Assembly (NCBI RefSeq): GCF_030376615.1
Contig: NZ_JARRAB010000002.1
Span: forward strand, 62,001 to 126,000
Direction of reading: 5' to 3'
Origin: Pseudomonas sp. sp1636
GTDB lineage: Bacteria > Pseudomonadota > Gammaproteobacteria > Pseudomonadales > Pseudomonadaceae
DNA: 64,000 bases
Shown: positions 52,976 to 63,312 of the stretch, piece by piece
Layout: each line of letters starts with the position of its first letter
Position numbering within the stretch: the stretch's first letter is position 1
Notes under the pieces: generated by a model
The model's database searches: none
What the model was told of the DNA's origin: nothing
Seen by the model: only the letters and a program-made list of their open reading frames with translations
Program-made: the position numbers and the translations under genes

Positions 52976-55024
52976 ATGGCTGACCTCCTGAATATTGGCC
53001 TGTCCGGCCTGGCCGCGAACAAGACCGCGCTGTCGGTCACCGGCCATAACATCAGCAACGTCAACACCCCGGGTTTTTCCCGGCAGGACAGCGTGCAGGC
53101 CACTCGGCAGCCGCAGTTCAGCGGTGCCGGCTATGTCGGCTCGGGCACCACCCTGGTGGATATCCGCCGCAGCTACAGCGAATTCCTCAGCACCCAGTTG
53201 CGCAGCAGTACCGCATTGAGCAGCGATGTGAATGCCTACCGGAGCCAGATCGAGCAGCTGGATTCGCTGTTGGCCGGCACCACCACCGGCATCACCCCCT
53301 CGCTGCAGAAGTTTTTCTCGTCCTTGCAGACCGCCGCCGAGGATCCGTCGAACATCCCCGCGCGGCAGTTGGTGCTGTCCGAGGCGGAGGGTCTGGCGCG
53401 GCGCTTCAACACCGTGTCCGACCGCATCGGCGAGCAGAACAGCTTTATCAATAAACAGATGACCGCGGTGACCGATCAGGTCAACCGGCTGACCACTTCG
53501 ATCGCCAGCTATAACAACAGCATCGCCGTGGCCGCGTCCAACGGCCAGCAGCCCAACGACTTGCTCGATGCCCGCGAGGAAGCGATCCGCCAGTTGTCCA
53601 CTTACGTCGGCGTCACCGTGGTGCCGCAGGGCGACGGTTCGGTCAACCTGTTCGTCGGCACCGGCCAACCCTTGGTCGTGGGGGCCACCACCAGTCGCCT
53701 GGAGGCCGTGCCGGGGCAGGGCGATCCGAGCCGTTTCGAGGTGAATTTCATCAGCGGCGGATCGAGCCAGGGGATTACCAGCCTGATCAGCGGCGGCGAG
53801 CTGGGCGGGCTGATCCGCTACCGCGCCGAGTCGCTGGATCCGACCCTCAACGCGCTCGGTCGGCTGGCCCTGGCGGTGAGCGACCAGGTCAATACCCAGC
53901 TTGGCCAGGGCCTGGATCTGAAGGGCCAGGTGGGCTCCGCGCTGTTCGGCGATTTCAACGCTGCCCAGTCGGCGGCGCTGCGGGTGCTGGCCTACTCGAC
54001 CAATACCGGCAACGTGCAGCCGGCGCTGAATATCACCGCTAGCAGTGTGCTGACCACCAGCGATTACCGCCTCGAATATGACGGTGCCAACTACACGGCG
54101 CGGCGCTTGAGCGATGGCGCGGCCATGACGGTGGCGCCCCCGAGCCCCTTCGTCTATCCGCAAACGCTGAGCTTTACCGATGCGGCCGGTCGCGACCAGG
54201 GTTTCGAGTTGGTGCTCGGATCGGCGCCGGTGGCCGGTGATCGCTTCCTGATGCAACCGACCCGACGCGGCGCCAGCGACATCACGGCGGTGCTGGATCA
54301 GGCCGACCAGCTGGCCTTCGCCGCGCCGGTCAGGGCCGAGGCGGCCTTGCAGAACCGCGGCAATGCGCGGATAGGCCAGCCAGAGATCAGTAATGTACAA
54401 AGCCCAATGGTTCTCGCGGATTTACAGGCACTGTCGCCGCCAGTAACGCTGAGCTATGCCGCCGCCAGCCCTGCTACCAACCCCCCCACTGGGCAGCTGA
54501 ACTTTACCTTGCCCCCTGGGGTTACGGTTTCGCCTGCATCCCTGGCGGTGACTTCGGGGCAGAGCAATCAACCGAGCTACACCATTACATCTGGCGGCAG
54601 CAGCTTCGATATTGTTCAGACGTTCAGCGGCCGTCCGGAAAACGGCGACAGCTTCACTCTGGGCTTCAACAGCAACGGCGTCTCGGATAACCGCAACGCC
54701 TTGAAGCTGGCGGATCTGCAAAGCAAGCAGACCGTCGGCGTCGATCCGAACATCACCGGCATCGCCACCGGGGCCAGTTTCACCGATGGTTATGGCGATC
54801 TGGTCGAGCGGGTCGGCACCCTGACCGCCCAGGCCCGCCAGGACAGCGAGGCGACCGGGGCGATCCTCAAACAGGCCACGGATAACCGCGACGGGCTGTC
54901 CGGGGTCAACCTCGACGAAGAGGCGGCCAATTTGATCAGGTTCGAGCAGTACTACAACGCCTCGGCGCAGATCATTCAAGTTGCCCGTTCTCTGTTCGAT
55001 ACCCTGATCAACTCATTCCGTTAA
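52976..55024 (+). CDS. flgK: Hook-filament junction protein FlgK (HAP1)
   Basis: 682 residues, near usual for Pseudomonas. LLNIGLSGLAANKTALSVTGHNISNVNTPGFSRQDS at the start and NLDEEAANLIRFEQYYNASAQIIQVARSLFDTLINSFR at the end. Centre variable. An insertion-like segment near 54380-54600 has a different, Pro/Thr-rich style. Joins hook to filament. 8 bp after flgJ. Confidence 0.95.
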   Translation: MADLLNIGLSGLAANKTALSVTGHNISNVNTPGFSRQDSVQATRQPQFSGAGYVGSGTTLVDIRRSYSEFLSTQLRSSTALSSDVNAYRSQIEQLDSLLAGTTTGITPSLQKFFSSLQTAAEDPSNIPARQLVLSEAEGLARRFNTVSDRIGEQNSFINKQMTAVTDQVNRLTTSIASYNNSIAVAASNGQQPNDLLDAREEAIRQLSTYVGVTVVPQGDGSVNLFVGTGQPLVVGATTSRLEAVPGQGDPSRFEVNFISGGSSQGITSLISGGELGGLIRYRAESLDPTLNALGRLALAVSDQVNTQLGQGLDLKGQVGSALFGDFNAAQSAALRVLAYSTNTGNVQPALNITASSVLTTSDYRLEYDGANYTARRLSDGAAMTVAPPSPFVYPQTLSFTDAAGRDQGFELVLGSAPVAGDRFLMQPTRRGASDITAVLDQADQLAFAAPVRAEAALQNRGNARIGQPEISNVQSPMVLADLQALSPPVTLSYAAASPATNPPTGQLNFTLPPGVTVSPASLAVTSGQSNQPSYTITSGGSSFDIVQTFSGRPENGDSFTLGFNSNGVSDNRNALKLADLQSKQTVGVDPNITGIATGASFTDGYGDLVERVGTLTAQARQDSEATGAILKQATDNRDGLSGVNLDEEAANLIRFEQYYNASAQIIQVARSLFDTLINSFR

Positions 55025-55094
55025 GCCCTAGGGTGCGCCCCGCGCACATTAGACAAATCGCCGGGGCTCGCCGGTTGCGACAAGAGGCTCAAGC

Positions 55095-56351
55095 ATGCGC
55101 ATCTCCACCATCCAGGCGTTCAACAACGGCGTGCAGGGCCTGCAGCGTAACTACGCCAATGCCACCCGTACCCAGGAGCAGATCAGCACCGGCAATCGCA
55201 TTCTGACCCCGGCCGACGACCCGGTAGCCTCGGTGCGCCTGCTGCAGCTGGAACAACAGCAGAACGTGCTGAGCCAGTACAAGGACAACCTCACCGCGGC
55301 GAAGAACAGCCTGAGTCAGGAGGAAGTCACCCTCAACTCGGTCAACACCATCCTCCAGCGCGTGCGCGAGCTGGCGGTACAGGCTGGGAACGGCGTGCTG
55401 AACCAAACGGATCGACAATCCATCGCCGCCGAATTGGGCGAGCGCGAGGATGAATTGCTCGGTCTGATGAATACCCGCAATGCCCGTGGCGAATACCTGT
55501 TCGCCGGTTTTCAGGGCAAGAGCCAGCCGTTCGTGCGCCAGGCCGATGGCAGCTACAGCTATGCCGGCGATGAGGGCCAGCGCAAGCTGCAGGTGGCCAG
55601 TTCGCTGGGCCTGGCGATCAGCGACAGCGGCAAGAAAATCTTCGAACGGGTCACCAATGCCGGGCGCCTGGATAGTGCGCTTACCCTCAGCCCGCCGGGA
55701 TCCTCGCTGAGTGTTTCCGCCGCGCTGGTGCAGGATGAAGTGGCGTTCTCCGGTGCTCTGCCGTTCCCGCCGGCCGGTGTTCAGGTGCTGTTCGGCAATC
55801 CGGATGCGGCTAGTTACGAGGTGAGCGAAATCGGTGTGCCGGCCCCGGCCCCCGTCTTGGCCAGCGGTAAGCTGGATGCCGATCCGGATAAGAGCGACCG
55901 GCTGGTCTTTCGTGGGGTGACGGTGCAATTCGATGGCGCCGCCGTCGGCGGCGAGACAGTGCAAATCACGGCCGATCCGACCCGAGAGAAACAAGGCATC
56001 CTTTCGACCATCGCCAATTTGCGTACATCACTGGAGAGCGCTCCCAACACGCCAACCGGCAACCGCCAGACCCGCGATGCCGTGGCCGTGGCCCTGACCA
56101 ATCTGGATCATGGCATGAGCAGCGTGGACGGCGTGCGCGGCGAAATCGGCGCGCGCCTGAACATCATCGAGTCGACCCAGACCGACAACGAAGACGTCAG
56201 CCTGGTGAATAAAGGCGTGCAGGCCGACCTGCGCGAACTGGACTACGCCGAGGCGCTATCACGCCTGTCGTTCCAGTCGATCATCCTGGACGCCGCGCAG
56301 CAGAGCTACGTGAAGATCAGCAGCCTCAACCTGTTCAACCAGCTGCGTTAA
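55095..56351 (+). CDS. flgL: Hook-filament junction protein FlgL (HAP3)
   Basis: 418 residues. MRISTIQAFNNGVQGLQRNYANATRTQEQISTGNRILTPADDPVA is the FlgL N-terminus. It ends with flagellin-like helices (ALSRLSFQSIILDAAQQSYVKISSLNLFNQLR). Last gene of the flgF-L set. The 285 bp after it hold a short REP-like sequence (near 56370-56405) and the fliC promoter. Confidence 0.94.
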   Translation: MRISTIQAFNNGVQGLQRNYANATRTQEQISTGNRILTPADDPVASVRLLQLEQQQNVLSQYKDNLTAAKNSLSQEEVTLNSVNTILQRVRELAVQAGNGVLNQTDRQSIAAELGEREDELLGLMNTRNARGEYLFAGFQGKSQPFVRQADGSYSYAGDEGQRKLQVASSLGLAISDSGKKIFERVTNAGRLDSALTLSPPGSSLSVSAALVQDEVAFSGALPFPPAGVQVLFGNPDAASYEVSEIGVPAPAPVLASGKLDADPDKSDRLVFRGVTVQFDGAAVGGETVQITADPTREKQGILSTIANLRTSLESAPNTPTGNRQTRDAVAVALTNLDHGMSSVDGVRGEIGARLNIIESTQTDNEDVSLVNKGVQADLRELDYAEALSRLSFQSIILDAAQQSYVKISSLNLFNQLR

Positions 56352-56517
56352 GCCCGCGCGCGGCCATAGGCTGGGCCGCCATGCGGCTAACCCATCCTAC
56401 GGGGCAAACCGGATAATCCGCCGAAATTCTGCCATAGCGATCAAGAGGACGGTTACTTCGGCTAAGTCCTTGTCAACGTCGTAGAAAAAAACTCTACGGA
56501 AATTTCGCAAAAAAACC

Positions 56518-56544
56518 TAAAGCTCCCACACCTAACGCCGATAA
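56518..56544 (+). promoter_or_regulatory. Sigma-28 promoter of fliC
   Basis: TAAA (56518-56521), exactly 15 bp, then GCCGATAA (56537-56544): a perfect match to the Pseudomonas sigma-28 consensus, 92 bp before the fliC ATG. Confidence 0.93.
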
Positions 56545-56636
56545 AGATTACGAATGCGAACTTTAAGGGTGCCTGGGCACTGCCCACCCGAGGTCGCACG
56601 CTCAGGCAAACACGCTAGTCCTCGGAGGACACCATC

Positions 56637-58166
56637 ATGGCTCTTACCGTCAATACCAACATCGCCTCGCTCAACACCCAGCGCAACCTCAGTTCCTCGT
56701 CCAACGCGCTGAGCACCTCGATGCAGCGTCTGTCTACTGGCAGCCGCATCAATAGCGCCAAGGACGACGCCGCCGGCCTGCAAATCTCCAACCGCATGAC
56801 CAGTCAGATCAACGGCCTGGGCGTGGCGGTGCGTAACGCCAACGACGGTATCTCCCTGGCGCAAACCGCAGAAGGCGCGTTGCAGCAGTCGACCAATATC
56901 CTCCAGCGCATGCGTGACCTGTCCCTGCAGTCGGCCAACGGCACCAACGACGCTACCGACCGCAAGGCGCTGCAGAAAGAAGTGAGCACCCTGCAATCCG
57001 AGCTGAACCGTATTGCGGAGACCACCACCTTCGGTGGCCGTAAGGTGCTGGATGGCTCCATGGCCAACGTCGATTTCCAGGTGGGCGCCAATGCGCGCGA
57101 AACTATTGGTGTGTCGATCAAGGCGTCGAGTGCTAAAGACATTGGCTCTTACACCATTAAGTCCTCTGGCACTGCTACGGGCAACGCTGTAGTCGGTACA
57201 GTTGCCGCTACTGCTCCGGCGAGTGGTGTTACAAGTGTGGCGGCGGGGGGGTTGGTGATTACTGGCCCCGATGGGCAAAAAGCAACTGCCGCGGCTAGCG
57301 GCACCTCTGCCCGGGAAATTGCGGCAGCAATCAACGGTGTGACTAGCGATACAGGGGTCAGCGCAACTGCTTCTACCAAGGTTGAGTTGAGTGCTTTGGG
57401 TGAGACTGGTGTTGTTAAGTTTAACCTTACCGGTTCTAACGGTTCTGCAGTAAGCATCGATGCGACAATTTCCGATAAGACGGATTTGACCTCGTTAGCC
57501 AATGTGATTAATGCTAAGTCATCTTCGACTGGGATTACCGCAGAGGCGAGCAAGGGCGATGGAAAGCTTACGCTAACCAGTAAAGATGGGTATAACATCG
57601 CAATTGATTCGTTTACTGTAGACAATGATGGTGCTGGTCAAGACACAACTGCAAGTATTGCTAAATTAACCGCCTTCGATGAAAAAGGGGCGGCGGCTAA
57701 TACCATCACTCTTCATGAGCATGGAAGTGCCACTACTAATACAAACTCCGCGACTATAGTTGGCAACTTTACGATGTCTTCGGTGGGCGGCTTTAGTATA
57801 GCTGGGGCAGGTGGTGATTTCCTCAATGCCGCTGATGGTAGTTCCAAGCAAACAGCTGTAAGTGCAATTAACATTTCCACTGTTGATGGTGCACAGGATG
57901 CGATTTCGGTCATCGATGGTGCGCTGGCACAGATCGATGAAGTACGCTCCGGTTTGGGTGCCGCGCAGAACCGCTTCGATAACACCATCTCCAACCTGCA
58001 GAACGTTTCGGAAAACGTCTCCGCCGCCCGTGGCCGGATCCAGGACACCGACTTCGCCGCCGAAACCGCAAATCTGAGCAAGAACCAGATCCTGCAACAG
58101 GCCGGTACCGCAATTCTGGCCCAGGCCAACCAGCTGCCGCAGGCGGTGCTTAGCTTGCTGCGTTAA
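56637..58166 (+). CDS. fliC: Flagellin FliC
   Basis: 509 residues. The conserved D0/D1 N-terminus ([50 protein letters not shown]) and C-terminus ([43 protein letters not shown]) form the filament core. The centre (about residues 165-420) is Ala/Thr/Ser-rich, variable and coded with AT-richer codons than the ends. The major filament subunit, exported by the flagellar system with FliS as chaperone. Sigma-28 promoter upstream, hairpin downstream. Confidence 0.96.
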   Translation: MALTVNTNIASLNTQRNLSSSSNALSTSMQRLSTGSRINSAKDDAAGLQISNRMTSQINGLGVAVRNANDGISLAQTAEGALQQSTNILQRMRDLSLQSANGTNDATDRKALQKEVSTLQSELNRIAETTTFGGRKVLDGSMANVDFQVGANARETIGVSIKASSAKDIGSYTIKSSGTATGNAVVGTVAATAPASGVTSVAAGGLVITGPDGQKATAAASGTSAREIAAAINGVTSDTGVSATASTKVELSALGETGVVKFNLTGSNGSAVSIDATISDKTDLTSLANVINAKSSSTGITAEASKGDGKLTLTSKDGYNIAIDSFTVDNDGAGQDTTASIAKLTAFDEKGAAANTITLHEHGSATTNTNSATIVGNFTMSSVGGFSIAGAGGDFLNAADGSSKQTAVSAINISTVDGAQDAISVIDGALAQIDEVRSGLGAAQNRFDNTISNLQNVSENVSAARGRIQDTDFAAETANLSKNQILQQAGTAILAQANQLPQAVLSLLR

Positions 58167-58192
58167 GCCAACAGGCAGAACGGCTTGAACCA

Positions 58193-58224
58193 CGGGGGGT
58201 AGTGCCTAGCGCTACTCCCCGCTT
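58193..58224 (+). terminator. Terminator after fliC
   Basis: CGGGGGGTAG / CTACTCCCCG stem with a short loop (58193-58221), followed by CTTT. One wobble pair; short T-run, so efficiency is uncertain. Confidence 0.6.
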
Positions 58225-58243
58225 TGCCATCTGAGGTGAGCTT

Positions 58244-58618
58244 ATGGATATCAACGCAATAAACGGTTTCTCGTCGTCGAGCCCGGTCGTCCAGCCGTTG
58301 CGGGGCGAGGTAGTCCAGCATGCCGAAGGCGTTGCTGCGGGGGCTTTGGTGCGGGCCGAAAATGCACAGCAGCCCAGCCCGCCAGTGGAACCGGCACGTC
58401 AGCCGGTGGAAGAGGCGGTGTCGAGCATCAAGGAGTTCGCTCAGAGCATTCAGCGCAACCTGAATTTTGCCTTGGACGACTCGAGCGGTCGGGTGGTGGT
58501 CAAGGTCACCGATGCGGTTTCCGGTGACGTCATTCGGCAAATCCCCTCCGAAGATGCCCTGCGTCTGGCCGAAAGTCTGGAAGAAGTGCGCAGCCTGCTG
58601 TTCAAGGCTCAGGCGTAG
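58244..58618 (+). CDS. flaG: FlaG family protein
   Basis: 124 residues. The C-terminal half (NLNFALDDSSGRVVVKVTDAVSGDVIRQIPSEDALRLAESL) is the FlaG domain. Role in filament length control is suggested from other bacteria. Located between fliC and fliD as in other Pseudomonas. Confidence 0.93.
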   Translation: MDINAINGFSSSSPVVQPLRGEVVQHAEGVAAGALVRAENAQQPSPPVEPARQPVEEAVSSIKEFAQSIQRNLNFALDDSSGRVVVKVTDAVSGDVIRQIPSEDALRLAESLEEVRSLLFKAQA

Positions 58619-58701
58619 ACAGTACTCTTCTTGATGGCACGCTTCTTGATGGATGATGATTTTCCCGCAGTAAGCGTCAACCCTATGACGAGGTGGTCAG
58701 C

Positions 58702-60120
58702 ATGGCAGGCATAACCGGTATTGGTTCCGGCATCGACATCAACAGCATCGTCGGTGCCATGGTCAGTGCAGAGAAGGCGCCCAAGGAGGCGCAGCTCGCG
58801 CGCCTGGAGAAAGCCTCCACCACCAAGTTCTCCGCGCTTGGCCAGCTCAAGGGTGCCCTGAGCGAGTTTCAGACCGCCATGAAGGATCTCAACAGCCTGG
58901 CGCTGTTCGAGAAGCGTACCGCTACCTCGTCCAATACCAGCGCGTTGACGGCTTCGGCCAGCAAAACCGCATTGGCTGGCAGCTATCAGGTGACGGTCGA
59001 GCGCCTGGCCAGCAGCAGCAAGGTGGCCACGGCGGCATTGGCCGGTGACTTTGCCGCGACTGCCGACGGCAAAATGACCGTCAAGCTCGGTGCTGCCGAT
59101 GCGGGGGTGGAGGTCGATATCGCCTCGGGCGATACCCTGGTCGATATCCGCGACAAGCTCAACACGGCCCTGAAGGACAAGGGCATCACGGCGAATATCG
59201 TCAATAATCCGGCCGACGGTAAGTCGCGCCTGGTGCTAAACGCCAAGGAAACCGGCGCGGGCAAGGATATCTCGATCGAAACCGCCGATGCGGTCGTTGG
59301 TGTTGATGCCGGCTTGGCTGACTTGACGGTTGACGGCAGTATTCAGTCGGTGGGCGCCGGCGCCGGTTATCTGCAGCAGGCCGCCGATGCGGAGTTCACC
59401 GTTGATGGTCTGTCATTGAAGAGCCCGAGCAATACGGTCGACGCCGCCATCCCCGATGTCACCTTCACCCTGGTGGGCAAGACCGAGGTCGATAAGCCGC
59501 TGACCCTCGCAGTGGGTCAGGACAAGTCCGGGGTCACGGCCAATATCAAGAAATTCGTCGACGCCTATAACAAACTGATCAAAACCAGCAACGAACTGAC
59601 CAACGTCACCCTGGTGGGCGAGGGCAAGCCGCCGGTAACGGGCGGCCTGGTCGGCGATGCCACGGTGCGCACCCTGCTCAGCGGCGTGCGTAACGAGCTG
59701 GTCAGCCCTGCCAGCCAGGAGGGCGTACGGGTGTTGGCCGATCTGGGTATCGCCACCCAGAAGGATGGCACCCTGAAGATCGACGACGCCAAGCTAAGCA
59801 AGGCGCTGACCGACAATTTCGATGCGGTGGGCAGCTTTTTCACCGGCGACAACGGCCTGATGAGTCGGGTGGATAAGCGCATCGATGGCTATATCCAGAC
59901 CGGTGGCGTGCTCGAGCAGCGCATGAAGGGACTGCAGTCCACTATCAGCGATATCGACAAGCAAAAAGAAACGCTGACTCGCCGTGTCGCGCAGATGCAG
60001 ACCCGCCTGTTCGCCCAGTTCAACGCCATGGATGCACTGGTCGGGCGCCTCAACGACACCAGTGCCCGATTGACCCAAGCCCTCGGCAGCCTGCCGGGCG
60101 TAGTGAAACAGGACAGCTAA
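58702..60120 (+). CDS. fliD: Filament cap protein FliD (HAP2)
   Basis: 472 residues from ATG 58702; GTG 58693 is also open. GIGSGIDINSIVGAMVSAEKAPKEAQLARLEKASTTKFSALGQLKGALSEFQ is the FliD N-terminus, with IKKFVDAYNKLIKTSNELT and C-terminal FAQFNAMDALVGRLNDTSARLTQAL. Caps the filament and can mediate adhesion. A sigma-54-like TGGCACG sequence near 58637 lacks the -12 GC (it reads TTGAT), so the promoter is unclear. Confidence 0.95.
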   Translation: MAGITGIGSGIDINSIVGAMVSAEKAPKEAQLARLEKASTTKFSALGQLKGALSEFQTAMKDLNSLALFEKRTATSSNTSALTASASKTALAGSYQVTVERLASSSKVATAALAGDFAATADGKMTVKLGAADAGVEVDIASGDTLVDIRDKLNTALKDKGITANIVNNPADGKSRLVLNAKETGAGKDISIETADAVVGVDAGLADLTVDGSIQSVGAGAGYLQQAADAEFTVDGLSLKSPSNTVDAAIPDVTFTLVGKTEVDKPLTLAVGQDKSGVTANIKKFVDAYNKLIKTSNELTNVTLVGEGKPPVTGGLVGDATVRTLLSGVRNELVSPASQEGVRVLADLGIATQKDGTLKIDDAKLSKALTDNFDAVGSFFTGDNGLMSRVDKRIDGYIQTGGVLEQRMKGLQSTISDIDKQKETLTRRVAQMQTRLFAQFNAMDALVGRLNDTSARLTQALGSLPGVVKQDS

Positions 60121-60123
60121 GCC

Positions 60124-60510
60124 GTGAGCAAGCCAATCGATACCTACAAAACCGTCAAGAGCAGTCAGGACGTCAGCCCTTATCGTGCTGTGCAATTATT
60201 GCTCGACGGCGCTCTGGAGCGCATCTCCCTGGCGCTGCACGCCCAGCAGCAAGGCAGTCCCGATGTGCGCGGCGAGGCGGTGGGCACCACCCTGTCGATC
60301 ATCGGCATTCTCCAGGCCAGCCTGGATAAGCAGTTGGGCGGCGAACTGGCGGATAATCTCGATGCGCTCTATGACTATATGACCCGGCGTCTGGCCGGTG
60401 TGGCGCTGGACAAGACCGCGCAGAGCCTGGAAGAGGTGCAGGGCTTGCTGGGGCAGATACGCGATGCCTGGGTCGCTATCGACCCTGAGGTCGAACCAGT
60501 AACCTCCTGA
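60124..60510 (+). CDS. fliS: Flagellin export chaperone FliS
   Basis: 128 residues from a GTG start 3 bp after the fliD stop. [26 protein letters not shown] and [26 protein letters not shown] are the FliS four-helix landmarks. Binds the C-terminus of flagellin before export. A hairpin terminator follows, and a second fliS-like gene lies 156 bp further on. Confidence 0.93.
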   Translation: MSKPIDTYKTVKSSQDVSPYRAVQLLLDGALERISLALHAQQQGSPDVRGEAVGTTLSIIGILQASLDKQLGGELADNLDALYDYMTRRLAGVALDKTAQSLEEVQGLLGQIRDAWVAIDPEVEPVTS

Positions 60511-60534
60511 GAATCAAGGTGATTCATGGGCGTC

Positions 60535-60561
60535 CGGGAAAGATGCCTTCCCGATTTTTTT
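60535..60561 (+). terminator. Terminator between the two fliS genes
   Basis: CGGGAA / TTCCCG stem with a 7-nt loop, followed by ATTTTTTT. It could reduce read-through from fliD-fliS into the second copy. Confidence 0.8.
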
Positions 60562-60666
60562 GGCGATTAAAATCAATCGGTTGTGTTATTTCCAGGTGGC
60601 CCTAAAGCTGCTGTTTGAACTGCCGATAACTGAAGTATTCCCGCACCACACTGGAGTACATTCAGC

Positions 60667-61047
60667 ATGAACGCGATGGCAGCAATGCGGCAATATCAAA
60701 CCGTCAACACCCAGGCCCAGGCCGTGGATGCCAGCCCGCATCGGCTGATCCAGATGTTGATGGAAGGCGGTCTGACCCGCATCGCCCAGGCGCGCGGCGC
60801 CATGGAGCGCGGGCAGACGGCGCTTAAGGGCGAGCTGATCGGCAAGGCCATCGGCATTGTCGGTGGCCTGCGCGAAGGTCTGGATCTGCAGCAGGGTGGC
60901 GAGTTGGCGGCCAATCTGGATAGCCTTTACCAATACATGCTTACCCGTTTGCTGGAAGCCAATGTGAAGAATGAGGCCGCGCCCTTGGATGAAGTGGCCG
61001 GTCTGCTGCGTAATGTGAAGTCCGGTTGGGATGCGATCAGCCAGTGA
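60667..61047 (+). CDS. Second FliS-like flagellar export chaperone
   Basis: 126 residues with its own FliS features (ASPHRLIQMLMEGGLTRIAQARGAMERGQTALKGELIGKAIGIVGGLREGLD, GGELAANLDSLYQYMLTRLLEANVKNE). Identity with the first copy is moderate, so this is an old paralogue, as also present in P. aeruginosa (fliS'). Different substrate preference is possible. fliT follows 28 bp later. Confidence 0.93.
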   Translation: MNAMAAMRQYQTVNTQAQAVDASPHRLIQMLMEGGLTRIAQARGAMERGQTALKGELIGKAIGIVGGLREGLDLQQGGELAANLDSLYQYMLTRLLEANVKNEAAPLDEVAGLLRNVKSGWDAISQ

Positions 61048-61075
61048 CAGTGTTCGGCGCTTGAGGAGCATGTTC

Positions 61076-61372
61076 ATGAATTCATCTGTCCAGCGGCTGG
61101 AAGAGACTGGTAGCGCTCTGCGCACCGCACTGGCCACCCAGGATTGGGCGGCCATTGGCGAGCTGGATCAGCAATGCCGCCAAGCCGTCGACGAGGCGAT
61201 GGTCGATGCCGTGCAGGACGAGGACGTGCTGCGCGCGCGCATGCAGGAGTTGCTCGACCTGTACCGCGAACTGGTCAGCGTTTGTCAGTCGGAGCAGCGA
61301 CGCCTGGCGGGCGAGCTGATGCAGTTGAACCAGGCTCAGCAAGGGGCCAAGGTTTACCAGCTGTTCGGTTGA
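61076..61372 (+). CDS. fliT: Flagellar chaperone FliT
   Basis: 98 residues from ATG 61076 (GAGGAG 8 bases upstream; ATG 61070 is too close to it). Short, helical, with SSVQRLEETGSALRTALATQDWAAIGELDQQCRQ and LLDLYRELVSVCQSEQRRLAGELMQLNQAQQGAKVYQLFG. In this location FliT would assist FliD export. Family assignment rests on position, size and helical pattern. Confidence 0.85.
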   Translation: MNSSVQRLEETGSALRTALATQDWAAIGELDQQCRQAVDEAMVDAVQDEDVLRARMQELLDLYRELVSVCQSEQRRLAGELMQLNQAQQGAKVYQLFG

Positions 61373-61694
61373 TGGGTTGGCTGTGGTTTGCCGATCTGGA
61401 ACAGCCCGCAATCCGTTGGGGCATTCGCCGCAGGCAGTGCGCCGTGGTTTATCGGTGCGGCATAAATTCGGCGGGTGGGTTGTTAATCTGCGCGGCTGGT
61501 TTTTTGTGATCGGTAGTGCTCTTGTTTCCCCTTCTTGCAAACAATCGTTTAGCAATCTGCCGAGAAAAGCAAAAAAATCACGCCATAAAATTGACTCTGT
61601 GCGATAAATTGATTTTACTAGCGGCCAATTGCCAGCGCAGTTGTCGTGTTCGACAGAGTGCGCTTCCGTTCGCACCCAGGATCAGATCAAACAT
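61373..61694. other. fleQ upstream region
   Basis: About 320 bp with no gene supported. It holds AT-rich DNA (GCAAAAAAATC... AAATTGATTTTACTAG, 61567-61620) likely to contain the fleQ promoter, which in Pseudomonas is sigma-70 dependent. Confidence 0.5.
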
Positions 61695-63167
61695 ATGTGG
61701 CGTGAAACGAAAATTCTGCTGATTGACGATGACAGTGAGCGACGTCGCGATTTGACGGTCATTCTGAATTTCCTGGGTGAAGATCATCTCGCGTGTGGCA
61801 GCCATGATTGGCAGGATACGGTTGCTCAATTGGCCTCCAGCCGGGAGGTGCTGAGCGTATTGCTCGGTGATGTGCAGGCCAAGGGCGGTGTCCTCGAGAT
61901 GCTCAAGCAGGTTGCGGCTTGGGATGAGTTCCTGCCGGTTCTGCTGATCGACGAGCATGCGCCTGCGGAGTGGCCGGAAGAGTCGCGGCGCCGCGTGCTG
62001 GCCACCCTGGAGATGCCGCTTAGCTACAACAAACTGCTCGACTCCCTGCACCGCGCTCAGGTCTATCGCGAGATGTACGACCAGGTGCGCGAGCGCGGTC
62101 GTCAGCGTGAACCAAATCTGTTCCGTAGCCTGGTGGGCACCAGCCGCGCTATTCAGCAGGTGCGCCAGATGATGCAGCAGGTGGCCGATACCGAGGCCAG
62201 CGTGCTGATTCTCGGTGAGTCGGGCACCGGTAAAGAAGTGGTGGCGCGCAACCTGCACTATCACTCCCGGCGTCGAGAGGCGCCTTTCGTGCCGATCAAC
62301 TGCGGCGCGATTCCCGCGGAGCTGCTGGAAAGCGAACTGTTCGGGCATGAGAAGGGTGCCTTTACCGGCGCGATCACCAGCCGTGCCGGGCGTTTCGAGT
62401 TGGCCAACGGCGGCACTCTGTTCCTCGATGAAATCGGCGACATGCCGCTGTCGATGCAGGTCAAGCTGCTGCGGGTGTTGCAGGAGCGCACCTACGAGCG
62501 GGTGGGCAGCAACAAGACGCAAAGTGCCGATGTGCGCATCATTGCCGCCACCCACAAGAATCTGGAAGAGATGATCGAGGCGGGCAGTTTTCGCGAGGAT
62601 CTCTACTACCGGTTGAATGTGTTCCCCATCGAAATGGCGCCGCTGCGCGAGCGGATCGAAGATATTCCCCTGCTGATGAACGAGCTGATCTCGCGCATGG
62701 AGCACGAGAAGCGCGGTTCGATCCGCTTCAACTCGGCGGCGATCATGTCGCTGTGCCGGCATGACTGGGCGGGTAACGTGCGCGAACTGGCCAACCTGGT
62801 CGAGCGCATGGCGATCATGCACCCCTATGGGGTGATCGGCGTGGGCGAGTTGCCGAAGAAGTTCCGCCCCGTCGACGATGAGGGCGAGGACTTGGCCACC
62901 AGCCTGCGCGAGGAGCTGGAGGAGCGTGCGGCCATCATCGGCGGGCTGCCGGGGGTCAGCACGCCAGCCATGCTGCCGGCCGAAGGCCTCGACTTGAAAG
63001 ACTACCTGGGTAACCTCGAGCAGGGCTTGATCCAGCAGGCGCTGGATGACGCCGGCGGTGTGGTGGCCCGCGCGGCAGAGCGCTTGCGCATTCGTCGCAC
63101 CACCCTGGTCGAGAAGATGCGCAAGTACGGCATGAGCCGCCGCGACGACGAAGTGCTGGAAGACTGA
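61695..63167 (+). CDS. fleQ: Flagellar master regulator FleQ
   Basis: 490 residues from ATG 61695, the P. aeruginosa FleQ length; a longer frame from 61629 is not needed. FleQ-type receiver-like domain ([22 protein letters not shown]). AAA+ domain with Walker A GESGTGKE (about 174-181), the sigma-54 contact loop GAFTGA (about 221-226), Walker [11 protein letters not shown], then a Fis-type helix-turn-helix ([20 protein letters not shown]). Binds c-di-GMP; activates sigma-54 flagellar promoters and represses exopolysaccharide genes. Confidence 0.97.
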   Translation: MWRETKILLIDDDSERRRDLTVILNFLGEDHLACGSHDWQDTVAQLASSREVLSVLLGDVQAKGGVLEMLKQVAAWDEFLPVLLIDEHAPAEWPEESRRRVLATLEMPLSYNKLLDSLHRAQVYREMYDQVRERGRQREPNLFRSLVGTSRAIQQVRQMMQQVADTEASVLILGESGTGKEVVARNLHYHSRRREAPFVPINCGAIPAELLESELFGHEKGAFTGAITSRAGRFELANGGTLFLDEIGDMPLSMQVKLLRVLQERTYERVGSNKTQSADVRIIAATHKNLEEMIEAGSFREDLYYRLNVFPIEMAPLRERIEDIPLLMNELISRMEHEKRGSIRFNSAAIMSLCRHDWAGNVRELANLVERMAIMHPYGVIGVGELPKKFRPVDDEGEDLATSLREELEERAAIIGGLPGVSTPAMLPAEGLDLKDYLGNLEQGLIQQALDDAGGVVARAAERLRIRRTTLVEKMRKYGMSRRDDEVLED

Positions 63168-63312
63168 TGCCGTAGGGCGTCAGCCGTTACGCCGCCGCTG
63201 ATGGGTTACGCCGCACGCAAAACGCGGTCTTGAGCGCAGCTCTGTGGCGGCTAACCCATCCGGGTCTGCTTCAGCGCCTTCAAGGCCAATCGCGGCTAAA
63301 GCCCCTTCCACT

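Noticed and set aside
58637..58652. Sigma-54-like TGGCACGCTTCTTGAT before fliD
   Set aside because: The nearly invariant -12 GC is absent (GA instead), so it is not listed as a promoter.
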